Assembly: GCA_025357635.1 (NCBI GenBank)
Contig: JANXOV010000039.1
Span: 1 to 44,873 of the forward strand
DNA length: 44,873 nucleotides
Direction of reading: 5' to 3'
Source: Pseudomonadota bacterium
GTDB lineage: Bacteria > Pseudomonadota > Gammaproteobacteria > Steroidobacterales > Steroidobacteraceae
Position numbers and translations under genes: made by a program. The number at the start of each line of letters is the position of its first letter. Within the stretch, counting starts at the first letter, position 1. The notes beneath the pieces are model-generated. The model searched no databases. It was not told the origin of the DNA and saw only the letters and a program-made list of their open reading frames with translations. Below, in pieces: positions 15,906 to 24,363 of this stretch.

Positions 15906-17899
15906 GGCGCAATGCGTTCATCGGCATAGATGGCCGTTGCCGATGCGCTCTGCGAACTGACCCAGCCACGGTACATCCCGACGCTGTTCATTGAAAAAGC
16001 GACGTGGCCGCTGCCGTCCATGCCCATCACTGCGCCGTCGCCACCGAGAATTTCGATGTCCTCGATGGTGTCGTCGACCGCGTCCTGGATGCTTTCCCCC
16101 TGCCATTCCACGCGATCGCGCACCTGACGCGCAGCGGAACTGCGGATGAAGTATTCGCCCGTGCCGGTGGCGGACACCGCGGCGATGCCGTCTTCGGCAT
16201 AGGTGCCGGCACCGATCACGGGCGAGTCGCCGATACGTCCCCAGCGTTTGCCGGTCAGCCCGCCGGTGGAGGTGGCGGCGGAAAGATGCCCGTCCCGGTC
16301 CAGGGCCACGGCGCCGACGGTGCCGTACAAATGCGTGCGCTCGGGCGTGACTTTCTGAGTGGCGCGCCACTGCAGATACTGCTGCCATCGTTCCTCGGTG
16401 CGAAAGTAGCCGGCGTCGACCTGTTCCAGGCCGCGCAGCTTGGAATACGTGTCGGCGCCCTCACCGGCCAGCATGACGTGCTCGGATTTTTCCATCACGG
16501 CACGCGCCAGACTGACGGGATTCTTGGTCCGCGTCACGCTTGCCACCGCACCCGCCCTGCGCGTTCGTCCATCCATGATGGCGGCGTCCAACTCGTTCCT
16601 GCCCTCGGCATTGAACACCGCGCCCTTGCCGGCATTGAACAGCGGATCATCTTCCAGCACGCGCACCGCCGCTTCGACCGCATCCAGGCTTGAACCGCCA
16701 TCGCGCAACACCTTGCCGCCCGCGTTCAAGGCATTGGTCAACCCGGCGCGATACAGCGCTTCTTTCTGCGGCGTCAGAGCGCCCTTGTCGATCACCCCGA
16801 CGCCGCCGTGAACGCCCAGCGACCAATGCGGCTCTGAGTTCAGGCGGGCCGCGGCGGTGCGCTCATTGCCGATCAACACGCCCTGCTTGACGCTGACCGT
16901 GAACTCAAAGGCCGGCTGCTCGATGACGAAGCGGTTCAGATCCACGATGCTCGAGGTGCCGGCGGCGACGATGGGCAGCGCGCTCATCTCCAGAGGCTTG
17001 TTCGGCGTCAGTTGCTCGGGCCCGTGCATCGGGCGCACCACCCAGGCCAGACCCGCGCCCGCCGTGAATACGCGCCCGAGGCCGCTGCTGTCGACGCACA
17101 GCACCGTGTCCTCATCCACGCCGATGCCGGTGATGGCCGGGTTCTTCTCCTCGGCTGCCAGCCGCGCCACAAAGGTGATGAGCCGGCCGAGCCGATCGCG
17201 CTTGGCGAAATGGGTGTCGGTAATGACATTGCTCAGGAAAGGCAGGTGCAGAAAGTTGCGCACCAGCGTGACATGCGGACCGGCGGGATCGGACAACGCG
17301 AGGCGCGAAATCAGGCTGCCACCGTCCATTGCGCCATAGCTGTAAGCACCAAGGATCGCCAGACCCGCGCTGGTTCCGCCGATCGGCTTGCCCGCCTTCA
17401 CATGCGCATCCAACGCAGCGCTCAACGGCGTGTCTTTCCAATAGCGCACATACCGGGATTGATCGCCGCCGCCGAAGTAAATGGCATCGGCATGCTTGAC
17501 GATATCCAGCACCGCCGGATCGCTGGCAGGTTTGCGATCGTGAAACACCAGCGTTTGTGCGGAGGCGAAGCCGCCGCCGTCGCGGAAAATCTCGCGCTGC
17601 AGATCATCCGCCCCCGAAGCGCGCAGAATGACCAGATGACCGTGACCGGCTTTCTCGGCAAACCAGCCGAAGGCATCGGGCAGCCACTGGCCGCCGCCGG
17701 AGAGCATGAGGCCCAATTGTGTCGGAGCGGGCCGTGAGGCTTGCACATTGCCGATGGCGTAGTAGTCGTAGCCATCGCGCTGGCGCGCGGAAGCGGCCGA
17801 TGAGGCGGCGCGCGCACCGGGGCTGGCGCTGAGAACCAACAGCGCGAGCGCGACATACGGCAGCCGGGTCAACACGATTTTTCTCTGTTTCACTGGCAT
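15902..17899 (-). CDS. Secreted fusion of cyanophycinase and isoaspartyl peptidase/L-asparaginase
   Basis: A 665-aa protein of two hydrolases in one chain. The ATG 17897-17899 has GAAGGAGA five bases upstream and opens a Sec signal peptide (cleavage near ARAA, about 31). Domain 1 (about 40-345) is a cyanophycinase-like serine peptidase of family S51: FGGGDQ (142-147), nucleophile Ser 177 in GGTSAG, and the [13 protein letters not shown] block (228-240). Domain 2 (about 368-665) is an N-terminal-nucleophile isoaspartyl peptidase: [17 protein letters not shown] and GTVGAVALD with Thr 527, where autocleavage is expected. Cyanophycinase releases beta-Asp-Arg dipeptides and isoaspartyl dipeptidases split them to Asp and Arg, so one secreted protein could do both steps. 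It is transcribed with the Lrp-type regulator, whose stop lies in the ribosome site. Substrate other than cyanophycin is possible. Confidence 0.9.
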   Translation of the reverse strand: MPVKQRKIVLTRLPYVALALLVLSASPGARAASSAASARQRDGYDYYAIGNVQASRPAPTQLGLMLSGGGQWLPDAFGWFAEKAGHGHLVILRASGADDLQREIFRDGGGFASAQTLVFHDRKPASDPAVLDIVKHADAIYFGGGDQSRYVRYWKDTPLSAALDAHVKAGKPIGGTSAGLAILGAYSYGAMDGGSLISRLALSDPAGPHVTLVRNFLHLPFLSNVITDTHFAKRDRLGRLITFVARLAAEEKNPAITGIGVDEDTVLCVDSSGLGRVFTAGAGLAWVVRPMHGPEQLTPNKPLEMSALPIVAAGTSSIVDLNRFVIEQPAFEFTVSVKQGVLIGNERTAAARLNSEPHWSLGVHGGVGVIDKGALTPQKEALYRAGLTNALNAGGKVLRDGGSSLDAVEAAVRVLEDDPLFNAGKGAVFNAEGRNELDAAIMDGRTRRAGAVASVTRTKNPVSLARAVMEKSEHVMLAGEGADTYSKLRGLEQVDAGYFRTEERWQQYLQWRATQKVTPERTHLYGTVGAVALDRDGHLSAATSTGGLTGKRWGRIGDSPVIGAGTYAEDGIAAVSATGTGEYFIRSSAARQVRDRVEWQGESIQDAVDDTIEDIEILGGDGAVMGMDGSGHVAFSMNSVGMYRGWVSSQSASATAIYADERIAP

Positions 17900-17904
17900 C
17901 TCCT

Positions 17905-18366
17905 TCAACGCACCGGCAGCTCTCGCGATTTCTGCACGGTGCGCAGCGCAAAGCTCGACTGGACCCGCGCCACATTTGGCAGCCGCGTCAGGTGCTGACT
18001 GTGCAGACGTTCGAAGTCCGCCGTGTCGGCCAGCACCACGCGCAGAAGGTAATCGTATTCGCCGGACATGAGGTAGCACTCCATGACCTCCGGCACTTTA
18101 CGCACCGCCTCTTCGAATTCGTGCAAGTGCGCCTGTTCCTGCCGCTCCAGCGTGATGTTGACGAACACGTTCACGGGACAGCCTACTTTTTGTTGATTGA
18201 TCACGGCCGCGTAGCCTTCGATCAATCCGCTCTGCTCGAGTCCGCGAATGCGGCGCAGACACGCGGATTCGGACAGGTTGACCCGCTCGGCCAACGCGCT
18301 GTTGGTGATACGGCCATCAAGCTGCAGGGTGCGCAGAATGGCGTGATCGAATGAGTCCAGTTTCAT
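17905..18366 (-). CDS. Lrp/AsnC family transcriptional regulator
   Basis: A 153-aa DNA-binding regulator: N-terminal winged helix-turn-helix (about 5-55; DHAILRTLQLDGRITNSALA, then RVNLSESACLRRIRGLEQSG) and a C-terminal RAM/AsnC ligand-binding domain (about 65-145; EVMECYLMSGEYDYLLRVV). Members sense amino acids and form octamers. It is divergent from alanine dehydrogenase with 150 bp between, the arrangement of AldR/Lrp regulators that activate ald, and lies 5 bp before the cyanophycinase fusion. I infer that it controls both genes in response to an amino acid such as alanine, aspartate or arginine. Confidence 0.93.
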   Translation of the reverse strand: MKLDSFDHAILRTLQLDGRITNSALAERVNLSESACLRRIRGLEQSGLIEGYAAVINQQKVGCPVNVFVNITLERQEQAHLHEFEEAVRKVPEVMECYLMSGEYDYLLRVVLADTADFERLHSQHLTRLPNVARVQSSFALRTVQKSRELPVR

Positions 18367-18400
18367 ATTCGGCAGATTCTTGCGTCATATTGCATATAGT

Positions 18401-18438
18401 TGGCATTTTAAGCCATTTACCCATCCAAACGTGAATGG
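18401..18438. promoter_or_regulatory. Candidate Lrp-type operator between lrp and ald
   Basis: The 150-bp divergent region is AT-rich against a GC-rich background. It has two overlapping dyads: TGGC (18401-18404) with GCCA (18412-18415), and CCATTTAC (18413-18420) with GTGAATGG (18431-18438), which pair at 7 of 8 positions. Lrp-family proteins bind degenerate palindromes of this size. Function is inferred from position and symmetry. Confidence 0.4.
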
Positions 18439-18516
18439 TTTAGCAATTTTTGCCGCTTCGCTTGGCTCTACGATCTCTGGCCTGCCTCCAACCGTCTCAA
18501 CCCGCGGGAGATCGCC

Positions 18517-19626
18517 ATGAAAATCGGTGTGCCTCAGGAAATCAAAGTGCATGAGTACCGTGTCGGGCTGGTGCCTGCAGGCGTACGCGAGTTGGTCAAC
18601 GCAGGACATTCGGTGGTGGTGCAGACCGGCGCTGGAGCAGGCATCGGCTTTGGCGACACCGACTACAAGGCCGCCGGCGCCAGCATCGCAGCATCGGCGG
18701 CGGATGTGTTCAACGGCGCGGATCTGATCGTCAAGGTCAAAGAACCGCAATTGGCCGAGTGCAAGATGCTCAAAGGCGGACAAGTGCTGTTCACCTATCT
18801 GCACCTCGCCGCCGACAAGGCACAGGCGCAGGCGCTGATCGATTCGGGCGCCACGGCGATCGCCTATGAAACCGTCACGGCGGCCGACGGCTCCCTGCCG
18901 CTGCTGACGCCGATGAGCGAAGTGGCGGGCCGCATGTCCGTGCAAGTCGGCGCCAGCTCCCTGCAGAAGGCCAACGGCGGATTCGGTGTGCTGCTCGGCG
19001 GCGTACCAGGCGTGCCGCCGGCGAAAGTGGTGGTTCTGGGCGGTGGCGTCTCCGGTACGCACGCCGCGGAAATGGCGGTCGGCCTCGGCGCCGACGTCAC
19101 GGTCGTTGACCGCTCAGTGAAGCGGCTGCGAGAACTGTCCGCGCTGTACGGCAATCGTCTCAAGACGGCCTACTCCACCGCTCACACCATCGAAGAACTC
19201 GTGCGCGATGCCGACCTCGTCATCGGCGCCGTGCTCATCGCCGGGGCGGCGGCGCCTAAGCTTGTGACACGCGCCATGGTCAAGAGCATGAAATCCGGCG
19301 CCGTGCTCGTCGACATCGCGATCGACCAGGGCGGATGCTTCGAGACCAGCCGCCCCACCACTCACGCCGAACCCACCTACATCCTGGACGGTGTGATCCA
19401 CTATTGCGTGACCAACATGCCGGGCGCCGTTCCACGCACGTCCACGTTCGCGCTCACCAATGCGACCCTGCCGTATGTGCGCTCGCTGGCGGATCTGGGC
19501 TGGCGCGCAGCGCTGGCCAAGGACATCGGACTGGCACACGGCTTGAACGTGCATGCGGGCAAGATCACGCATGAAGCGGTGGCGCGCGCGCTGGAGTTCA
19601 AATTCCAGGCGTTTGCCGCCGCGTAG
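18517..19626 (+). CDS. ald: Alanine dehydrogenase
   Basis: Reversible NAD-dependent deamination of L-alanine to pyruvate and ammonium. It has 369 aa, the usual length. The N-terminus [33 protein letters not shown] (substrate region), the Rossmann motif [21 protein letters not shown] and [15 protein letters not shown] are all typical. A strong GGGAGA ribosome site lies five bases before the ATG. The divergent Lrp-type gene is its likely regulator. Together with the cyanophycinase fusion this suggests regulated use of amino acids as nitrogen and carbon source. Confidence 0.96.
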   Translation: MKIGVPQEIKVHEYRVGLVPAGVRELVNAGHSVVVQTGAGAGIGFGDTDYKAAGASIAASAADVFNGADLIVKVKEPQLAECKMLKGGQVLFTYLHLAADKAQAQALIDSGATAIAYETVTAADGSLPLLTPMSEVAGRMSVQVGASSLQKANGGFGVLLGGVPGVPPAKVVVLGGGVSGTHAAEMAVGLGADVTVVDRSVKRLRELSALYGNRLKTAYSTAHTIEELVRDADLVIGAVLIAGAAAPKLVTRAMVKSMKSGAVLVDIAIDQGGCFETSRPTTHAEPTYILDGVIHYCVTNMPGAVPRTSTFALTNATLPYVRSLADLGWRAALAKDIGLAHGLNVHAGKITHEAVARALEFKFQAFAAA

Positions 19627-19698
19627 CGGGCAGAGGTTTCCGCGGCAACGCCACAATGCGCACGATGGCGGTCGCGCCTCGTCACCGCCCATGTTGCT

Positions 19699-19716
19699 AT
19701 TGTACGATCGCTCAAT
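19699..19716. promoter_or_regulatory. BetI-like palindromic operator upstream of the TetR gene
   Basis: ATTG-TA-CGATCG-CT-CAAT is a dyad with 14 of 18 positions symmetric, centred on CGATCG, about 100 bp before the regulator start. BetI-type TetR proteins bind ATTG...CAAT dyads, and autoregulation through such a site is common. Function is inferred. Confidence 0.45.
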
Positions 19717-19761
19717 TACCCTCGCGTGCTTGCGTCTTCACTGCTGCCCGAGGAATTGCCC

Positions 19762-19818
19762 ATGGCGCGAAACCCGCGCTTCGACGCGCTGTCCGATCCT
19801 GTCCGCGCCGGCCAATGA
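19762..19818 (+). pseudogene. 18-aa ORF resembling the start of a trimethylamine-dehydrogenase-type flavoprotein
   Basis: ATG 19762 is preceded by GAGGAAT and reads MARNPRFDALSDPVRAGQ before TGA 19816-19818. This matches the very N-terminus of trimethylamine/dimethylamine dehydrogenase-type NADH:flavin oxidoreductases (pattern ARDPKxDxLFEPxxIG), where the next residues would form the FMN barrel. Its stop overlaps the TetR start in ATGA. It looks like the stub of a deleted flavoprotein gene that now acts as a translated leader feeding ribosomes into the regulator gene. It could instead be chance. Confidence 0.5.
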
Positions 19819-20450
19819 GCAAGTCGCAACCCAAGTTCCGCCGCACCGCGCCTGCGGTGCGGCGCGAAGCATTGGTTGATGCGACGCTGCGATGCTTGAA
19901 AAAATATGGCCACGACGGCGTGTCCATCCGCAAAATCAGCGCCGAAGCCGGCGTGTCCATCGGCCTGATCAACCACCATTTTCCCAGTAAATCAGGCCTC
20001 ATCGCCGAGACCTACGAGTCCCTGGCGCGCTCGCTGCGTGAGTCTGCGAGCGAACAATCCAGCGGCAAGAATGCAACGTCCCGTGAGCGGTTGAGCGGAT
20101 TTTTCCAGGCCTCGTTTGCGCCAACCCTGGCGGACCCTGAACTGTTCAACGTGTGGATCGTTTTCTGGAGCATGGTGAGGCATTCTGAGGAAATCCGTGC
20201 CGTGCACGATCGGACCTATGACGACTACCGCGGCGTGCTCGAATCGCTGCTGAGCGAACTGGCGCGCTGCGGCGATGCGCCCAAGTTCAAGCTCAGGCAG
20301 GCGGCCATCGGTCTGTCGGCTTTGATGGACGGACTGTGGGTCGAGTTGAGCCTGAGTCCTGCCACCGTCAAACCCGCCGACGCCATCGCCTTGTGCGAGG
20401 ACTGGGTGAGCGCGTTATGCGCAGGCAGTTTCGCCCGCCTGCTGAAATAG
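19815..20450 (+). CDS. TetR/BetI-like transcriptional regulator
   Basis: A 211-aa repressor. The N-terminal helix-turn-helix is at about 15-60 (ALVDATLRCLKKYG ... SIRKISAEAGVSIGLINHHF), and the C-terminal ligand domain resembles BetI, the choline-responsive repressor (LFNVWIVFWSMVRHSEEIRAV, LMDGLWVELSL). The ATG at 19815 overlaps the stop of the 18-aa ORF as ATGA. The FAD oxidoreductase gene begins directly after its stop with no gap, so the two form one unit, probably autoregulated through the palindrome at 19699-19716. The natural ligand is unknown. Confidence 0.9.
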   Translation: MSKSQPKFRRTAPAVRREALVDATLRCLKKYGHDGVSIRKISAEAGVSIGLINHHFPSKSGLIAETYESLARSLRESASEQSSGKNATSRERLSGFFQASFAPTLADPELFNVWIVFWSMVRHSEEIRAVHDRTYDDYRGVLESLLSELARCGDAPKFKLRQAAIGLSALMDGLWVELSLSPATVKPADAIALCEDWVSALCAGSFARLLK

Positions 20451-22070
20451 ATGGCCGCGCACTGCGATACAGACGTGGTCATCATCGGCGCCGGCCACAA
20501 CGCGCTAGTATGCGCATCGTATCTGGCAGACGCCGGCCTGAGCGTCATGCTGCTCGAGCAGCGCGCGGTCGCCGGCGGCGCAGCCGTCACCGAAGAGTTT
20601 CATCCCGGGTTTCGCAATTCCGTTGCCGCCTACACCGTTTCGCTCCTGCATCCGCAGGTCGTGCGCGATCTGGACTTGATGGGTCATGGGTTGCGCATCG
20701 TGGAACGATCGATCGCGAATTTTCTTCCCCTGCCGGATGGGCAGTATCTCAAGATCGGCGCAGGGATCACGGCGCAAGAGGTCGCTAAATTCTCCTCGGG
20801 CGACGCGGCACGATTGGACGAGTACGGCAGGCGGCTTGAAACGGTTGCGGATGTGCTGCGCGATCTGACGCTGCAGACCCCGCCGAATGTCACGCAAGGA
20901 TCCTGGCTGCAGACGCTGCCGGACCTGCTGCGCACCGCCGCCCTGGGCAAGCGCGTCAGCAGACTCGATCTGCCGATGCGGCGCGAGCTGCTGGGTCTGT
21001 TCGTCAAGTCGGCCGGCGACTATCTGGACGACTGGTTCGAAAGTGCGCCGATCAAAGCGGCCTTCGGATTCGACGGCATCGTCGGCAACTACGCCAGTCC
21101 CTACGCCGGCGGGTCGGCGTATGTGCTGCTGCATCACGTGTTCGGCGAGGTCAACGGCAAGAAGGGTGCGTGGGGACATGCCATCGGCGGCATGGGCGCT
21201 ATTGCGCAAGCCATGGTGAAAGCAGCCGAGTCGCGTGGCGTGGCGATCCGCCTGTCATCACCGGTTCGCGAAGTGATCGTGGAACGCGGGCACGCGGTGG
21301 GGGTGGTCACCGGCAGCGGCCAGCGCATCCGCGCACGTTGTGTGGTGTCGAACACCCATCCAAAAATACTGTACGAACGGCTGATCGATCCCGCCGTTCT
21401 GGACCCCGCGTTCAAAGAGCAGATCGGCAGATATCGCAGCGGCTCAGGAACCTTTCGCATGAACGTGGCGCTGGCGGAACTGCCCGACTTCACCGCGCTG
21501 CCCGGAAGGAGCGTCGCCGAACATCACGGCGCCGGAATCATCATGGGCCCCAGCCTTGCCTACATGGATCAGGCCTACCTCGACGCGCGCGCGCACGGCT
21601 GGTCGCGCAAGCCCATCGTCGAGATGCTGATTCCCTCCACACTGGATGACAGTCTTGCGCCACCCGGACAGCATGTGGCGAGTCTGTTTTGTCAGCACGT
21701 GGCGCCGGTGCTGCCAGACGGCATGTCCTGGGACGACAAGCGTGACGAAGTGGCCGAGGTGATGATCGATCTCGTGAACGACTATGCGCCCAACTTCAGG
21801 GCCTCAATTCTGGGACGGCAGGTGTTGAGCCCGCTGGATCTGGAGCGGCAATTCGGACTCGTGGGCGGCGACATCTTTCACGGCTGCCTGAGTTTGGATC
21901 AACTGTTTTCAGCCCGGCCCATGCTCGGTCATGCGGATTACCGCGGTCCGCTCAAGGGGTTGTACATGTGCGGCGCCGGCACGCATCCCGGCGGCGGGGT
22001 GAGCGGCGCGCCGGGACACAACGCGGCGCGCGAGATCCTGGCAGATTTCCGGCGTCGGCGATTGCGTTGA
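20451..22070 (+). CDS. FAD-dependent oxidoreductase, phytoene-desaturase-like
   Basis: A 539-aa flavoprotein of the amine oxidase/phytoene desaturase group. The N-terminal dinucleotide-binding motif VVIIGAGHNALVCASYLA runs from about 9 to 26, followed by LLEQRAVAGGAAVTEE. A C-terminal FAD-contacting block YMCGAGTHPGGGVSGAPGHN is typical of CrtI-like enzymes and PYROXD2-like relatives. The substrate cannot be told; no carotenoid genes are nearby. The ATG directly abuts the TetR stop, indicating co-transcription and control by that regulator. No separate ribosome site is evident, so translation is probably coupled. Confidence 0.87.
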   Translation: MAAHCDTDVVIIGAGHNALVCASYLADAGLSVMLLEQRAVAGGAAVTEEFHPGFRNSVAAYTVSLLHPQVVRDLDLMGHGLRIVERSIANFLPLPDGQYLKIGAGITAQEVAKFSSGDAARLDEYGRRLETVADVLRDLTLQTPPNVTQGSWLQTLPDLLRTAALGKRVSRLDLPMRRELLGLFVKSAGDYLDDWFESAPIKAAFGFDGIVGNYASPYAGGSAYVLLHHVFGEVNGKKGAWGHAIGGMGAIAQAMVKAAESRGVAIRLSSPVREVIVERGHAVGVVTGSGQRIRARCVVSNTHPKILYERLIDPAVLDPAFKEQIGRYRSGSGTFRMNVALAELPDFTALPGRSVAEHHGAGIIMGPSLAYMDQAYLDARAHGWSRKPIVEMLIPSTLDDSLAPPGQHVASLFCQHVAPVLPDGMSWDDKRDEVAEVMIDLVNDYAPNFRASILGRQVLSPLDLERQFGLVGGDIFHGCLSLDQLFSARPMLGHADYRGPLKGLYMCGAGTHPGGGVSGAPGHNAAREILADFRRRRLR

Positions 22071-22121
22071 GAATTCAACAACCGGGCGGGGCGTCACTCG
22101 AGATTAGAGCGATCAACTGTC

Positions 22122-22577
22122 TCAGTTATTCTGAATATTCGAGCGCGATTTGCCGATCTTCGCTGCCGCGGTATCAACCGCCTCCGGCGTCGTTCCAATC
22201 GCCAGAGTGACCCCGGATTCGTCAATCGTAAGGATATTTTGTCGCGGCGCGCCGCGGCTCAATTCGATCGTGATGGAGAGCGGCTTGTGCATGCGCTTGG
22301 CCGTGGCCTGGCCCATCGCAACGTCCCGTGGACTCACCACGGTGTATTCCAGATTGACGTTGCTCGGAATGACCCTGCCTTGCGCATCGCAGATCAAAAC
22401 GGAATACTGGCCAGCAGTCAGAGCATCGACGACGCACGCGCCGGCGGGACATTGCACAACGCGCGTCTCACCCTTGGCATCCTTGATCTGCAGGTAGAAG
22501 TCCGCGGCAGCGAAAGCCAGCCCCGGCAGCAACACGACGGTGCACAGCTTCACCCAACTCGACAGAACGTTCTTCAT
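22122..22577 (-). CDS. Small secreted protein of unknown function
   Basis: A 151-aa product with a Sec signal (MKNVLSSWVKLCTVVLLPG, then LAFA; cleavage near residue 23), then a compact beta-rich domain with two Cys (CPAGACVVDAL, about 43-48) and a third Cys in VLICDAQG. The latter half has the segment ITIELSRGAPRQNILTIDESG. I do not recognise the family. It is transcribed alone: 127 bp separate it from the upstream CoA-transferase gene on the same strand, and it converges on the FAD oxidoreductase gene. A periplasmic carrier or structural role is possible but unsupported. Confidence 0.7.
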   Translation of the reverse strand: MKNVLSSWVKLCTVVLLPGLAFAAADFYLQIKDAKGETRVVQCPAGACVVDALTAGQYSVLICDAQGRVIPSNVNLEYTVVSPRDVAMGQATAKRMHKPLSITIELSRGAPRQNILTIDESGVTLAIGTTPEAVDTAAAKIGKSRSNIQNN

Positions 22578-22704
22578 CGCGGTGACTCCGTTAGCATGCG
22601 CCTGTGGCGTGTGGGCGAATATAGGGCGGAGTCAGTCTTGCCGCAAGGAGTAACTGCGCCTGTCTCAACCACGGGTCGGGTACGGTCTAAACGTTCCAGC
22701 CCCG

Positions 22705-24021
22705 TCAGATAAAGCGCTTGGGAATCAGTCCGTGCTCACGCGCTTCGCGTTCCAGCCCATCGCGAAAGTCGGGGTGAGCCAGCGAAATCATCGCCTCAGC
22801 CCGTGCCGGCACGGACTTGCCTTTCAAATTGACGATTCCAAACTCGGTGACGACGAACATCATATCCGAGCGCGGCGTCGTCACCACATTGCCGGGCGTG
22901 AGGTTCAAGGCGATGCGGCTCTTGCGAATGCCATGGCGCTCATACGTGGACGACAGGCAAACGAATGACTTGCCGCCCTTGGATGCGTACGCGCCGCGAA
23001 CGAATTGCAGCTGGCCGCCGGTTCCACTGATGTGGCGATGACCCGAGGACTCCGAGGATGCCTGCCCCTGCAGATCCATTTGCGTGGTGTTGTTGATCGC
23101 CACGACACGCTCATTCTTCATGATGGTGTGCGGCAGGTTCGTATAGTCGAGGTCACAGCAAAGGAAGTCCGGGTTCCGGTCGATCGACCGATACAGAGTG
23201 CTTGAGCCGAGCGCGAAGCTGAACACGATCTTGCCGGGGTCCAGAGACTTTTGTGTACCGGTGATGAAGCCGGTCTTGTACAAATCGATGAGACCGTCGG
23301 TCAGCATTTCGGTATGCACGCCCAGGTTGCGCACACCGCTGTGCAAGAGCAGCGAACAGACGGCATTGGGCATGGCGCCGATGCCGACCTGCAGACAGGC
23401 GCCGTCCTGCACTTCGGCGGCGATCAGCTTCGCAACCGCGCGGTCGGCATCACTGGGGGGCGGGTTGGGCAGCTCCGGTGGCGGCACCTGATCGCCGTCA
23501 ATCACATAGTCCACCTCGCTGATGTGCAGGCCATTGTCGACCCCGTACACATAGGGCAGCGACTCACCGACTTCCACCACCACGATTCTCGCGCGTGAGG
23601 TGATGGCGCGATGCCATAGATTGTTGGCGCTGAGATTAAAAAATCCGTCGGCATCGACGGCGCAGGTCTTGAGAACGACGATGTCCACCGGCTCGATGAA
23701 GCGCCGGTAGTAATCGGGAATCTCGCCCAGATTGCAGGGAATATAGTGGCACAGGCCGGCATCGTGCTTCTTGCGCTCATAGCCACTGAAGTGCCAGCTG
23801 TACCAGTGAAAGTGCTCGCGCTGCGGATCCACCTCGAGCACGGCGCGCGGGCGCATGCTCAGGCAGGCGCGGATCTTAACGTCCCGCAGTTCCGACTTGC
23901 GAGCGGCCAGTGCGCGGTCGAATGCATCGGGCTGCGCCAGCACGGCACCGTAATCCACCCAGTCGCCCGATTTGACCAGTCCTGCCGCTTCGGCAGCGGT
24001 GATGCGGCGTGCCTGTCTCAT
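22705..24021 (-). CDS. CoA-transferase of the acetyl-CoA hydrolase/4-hydroxybutyrate type
   Basis: A 438-aa class I CoA-transferase. The catalytic Glu lies in GVHTEMLTDGLIDLYK; LQVGIGAMPNAV and SGTGGQLQFVRGAYASKGGK form the CoA-binding regions; MMFVVTEFGIVNLKGKS is the C-terminal block. This pattern fits 4-hydroxybutyrate or butyryl-CoA:acetate CoA-transferases, which exchange CoA with acetate. It is the last gene of acs - TfoX-like - CoA-transferase, its ATG overlapping the preceding stop as ATGA. Acs would recapture the acetate released, so the operon could cycle acetate for acyl-CoA formation (inference). It is a distant paralogue of the 720-aa protein at 13014. Confidence 0.88.
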   Translation of the reverse strand: MRQARRITAAEAAGLVKSGDWVDYGAVLAQPDAFDRALAARKSELRDVKIRACLSMRPRAVLEVDPQREHFHWYSWHFSGYERKKHDAGLCHYIPCNLGEIPDYYRRFIEPVDIVVLKTCAVDADGFFNLSANNLWHRAITSRARIVVVEVGESLPYVYGVDNGLHISEVDYVIDGDQVPPPELPNPPPSDADRAVAKLIAAEVQDGACLQVGIGAMPNAVCSLLLHSGVRNLGVHTEMLTDGLIDLYKTGFITGTQKSLDPGKIVFSFALGSSTLYRSIDRNPDFLCCDLDYTNLPHTIMKNERVVAINNTTQMDLQGQASSESSGHRHISGTGGQLQFVRGAYASKGGKSFVCLSSTYERHGIRKSRIALNLTPGNVVTTPRSDMMFVVTEFGIVNLKGKSVPARAEAMISLAHPDFRDGLEREAREHGLIPKRFI

Positions 24022-24356
24022 TTACGTTTTTTCCCGGCCGGCTTTGCCTTCGGCACCAGATCACGAAGCGCGGCGACAACCACCTGAGCCATCAGGTCAT
24101 TGTCCTCCAGTTCGCCCTCGGTCAGCATGAAAGCGGGCTTGGCGCCTTTATAAGGATGGCCCAGCTTCACGCGCGCCGCGAGCAGCGCACCAGTGCCCTC
24201 GGTCACCTTGATGAACACGGTCTGATCGCACACCAGCCCAACGACGATCTCGTTCGCGTACATGGCGTATTCGCCGAACATGGCCTTGAAGCGCAAGCCC
24301 CGTACATGGCCCAGGCAGTCCTGCAGGTAGAGGATAAAGTCCTTGCTGGTGGCCAT
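24018..24356 (-). CDS. TfoX N-terminal domain protein
   Basis: A 112-aa protein made of one TfoX_N domain (SKDFILYLQDCLGHVRGL, FKAMFGEYAMYANEIVVGLV), the part found in the competence regulator TfoX/Sxy, but without the C-terminal TfoX domain. Such short forms are common and of unknown function. It ends in a basic tail (PKAKPAGKKRK) like that of the upstream Acs. I start it at ATG 24354-24356, 7 bp after the acs stop; an in-frame start at 24386 would overlap acs. It is coupled by ATGA to the CoA-transferase. Confidence 0.82.
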   Translation of the reverse strand: MATSKDFILYLQDCLGHVRGLRFKAMFGEYAMYANEIVVGLVCDQTVFIKVTEGTGALLAARVKLGHPYKGAKPAFMLTEGELEDNDLMAQVVVAALRDLVPKAKPAGKKRK

Positions 24357-24363
24357 TGCCGCA

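Noticed and set aside
24018-24356. TfoX competence regulator
   Set aside because: Only the N-terminal TfoX domain is present, and no competence genes are nearby, so the regulator role and the symbol tfoX are not supported.
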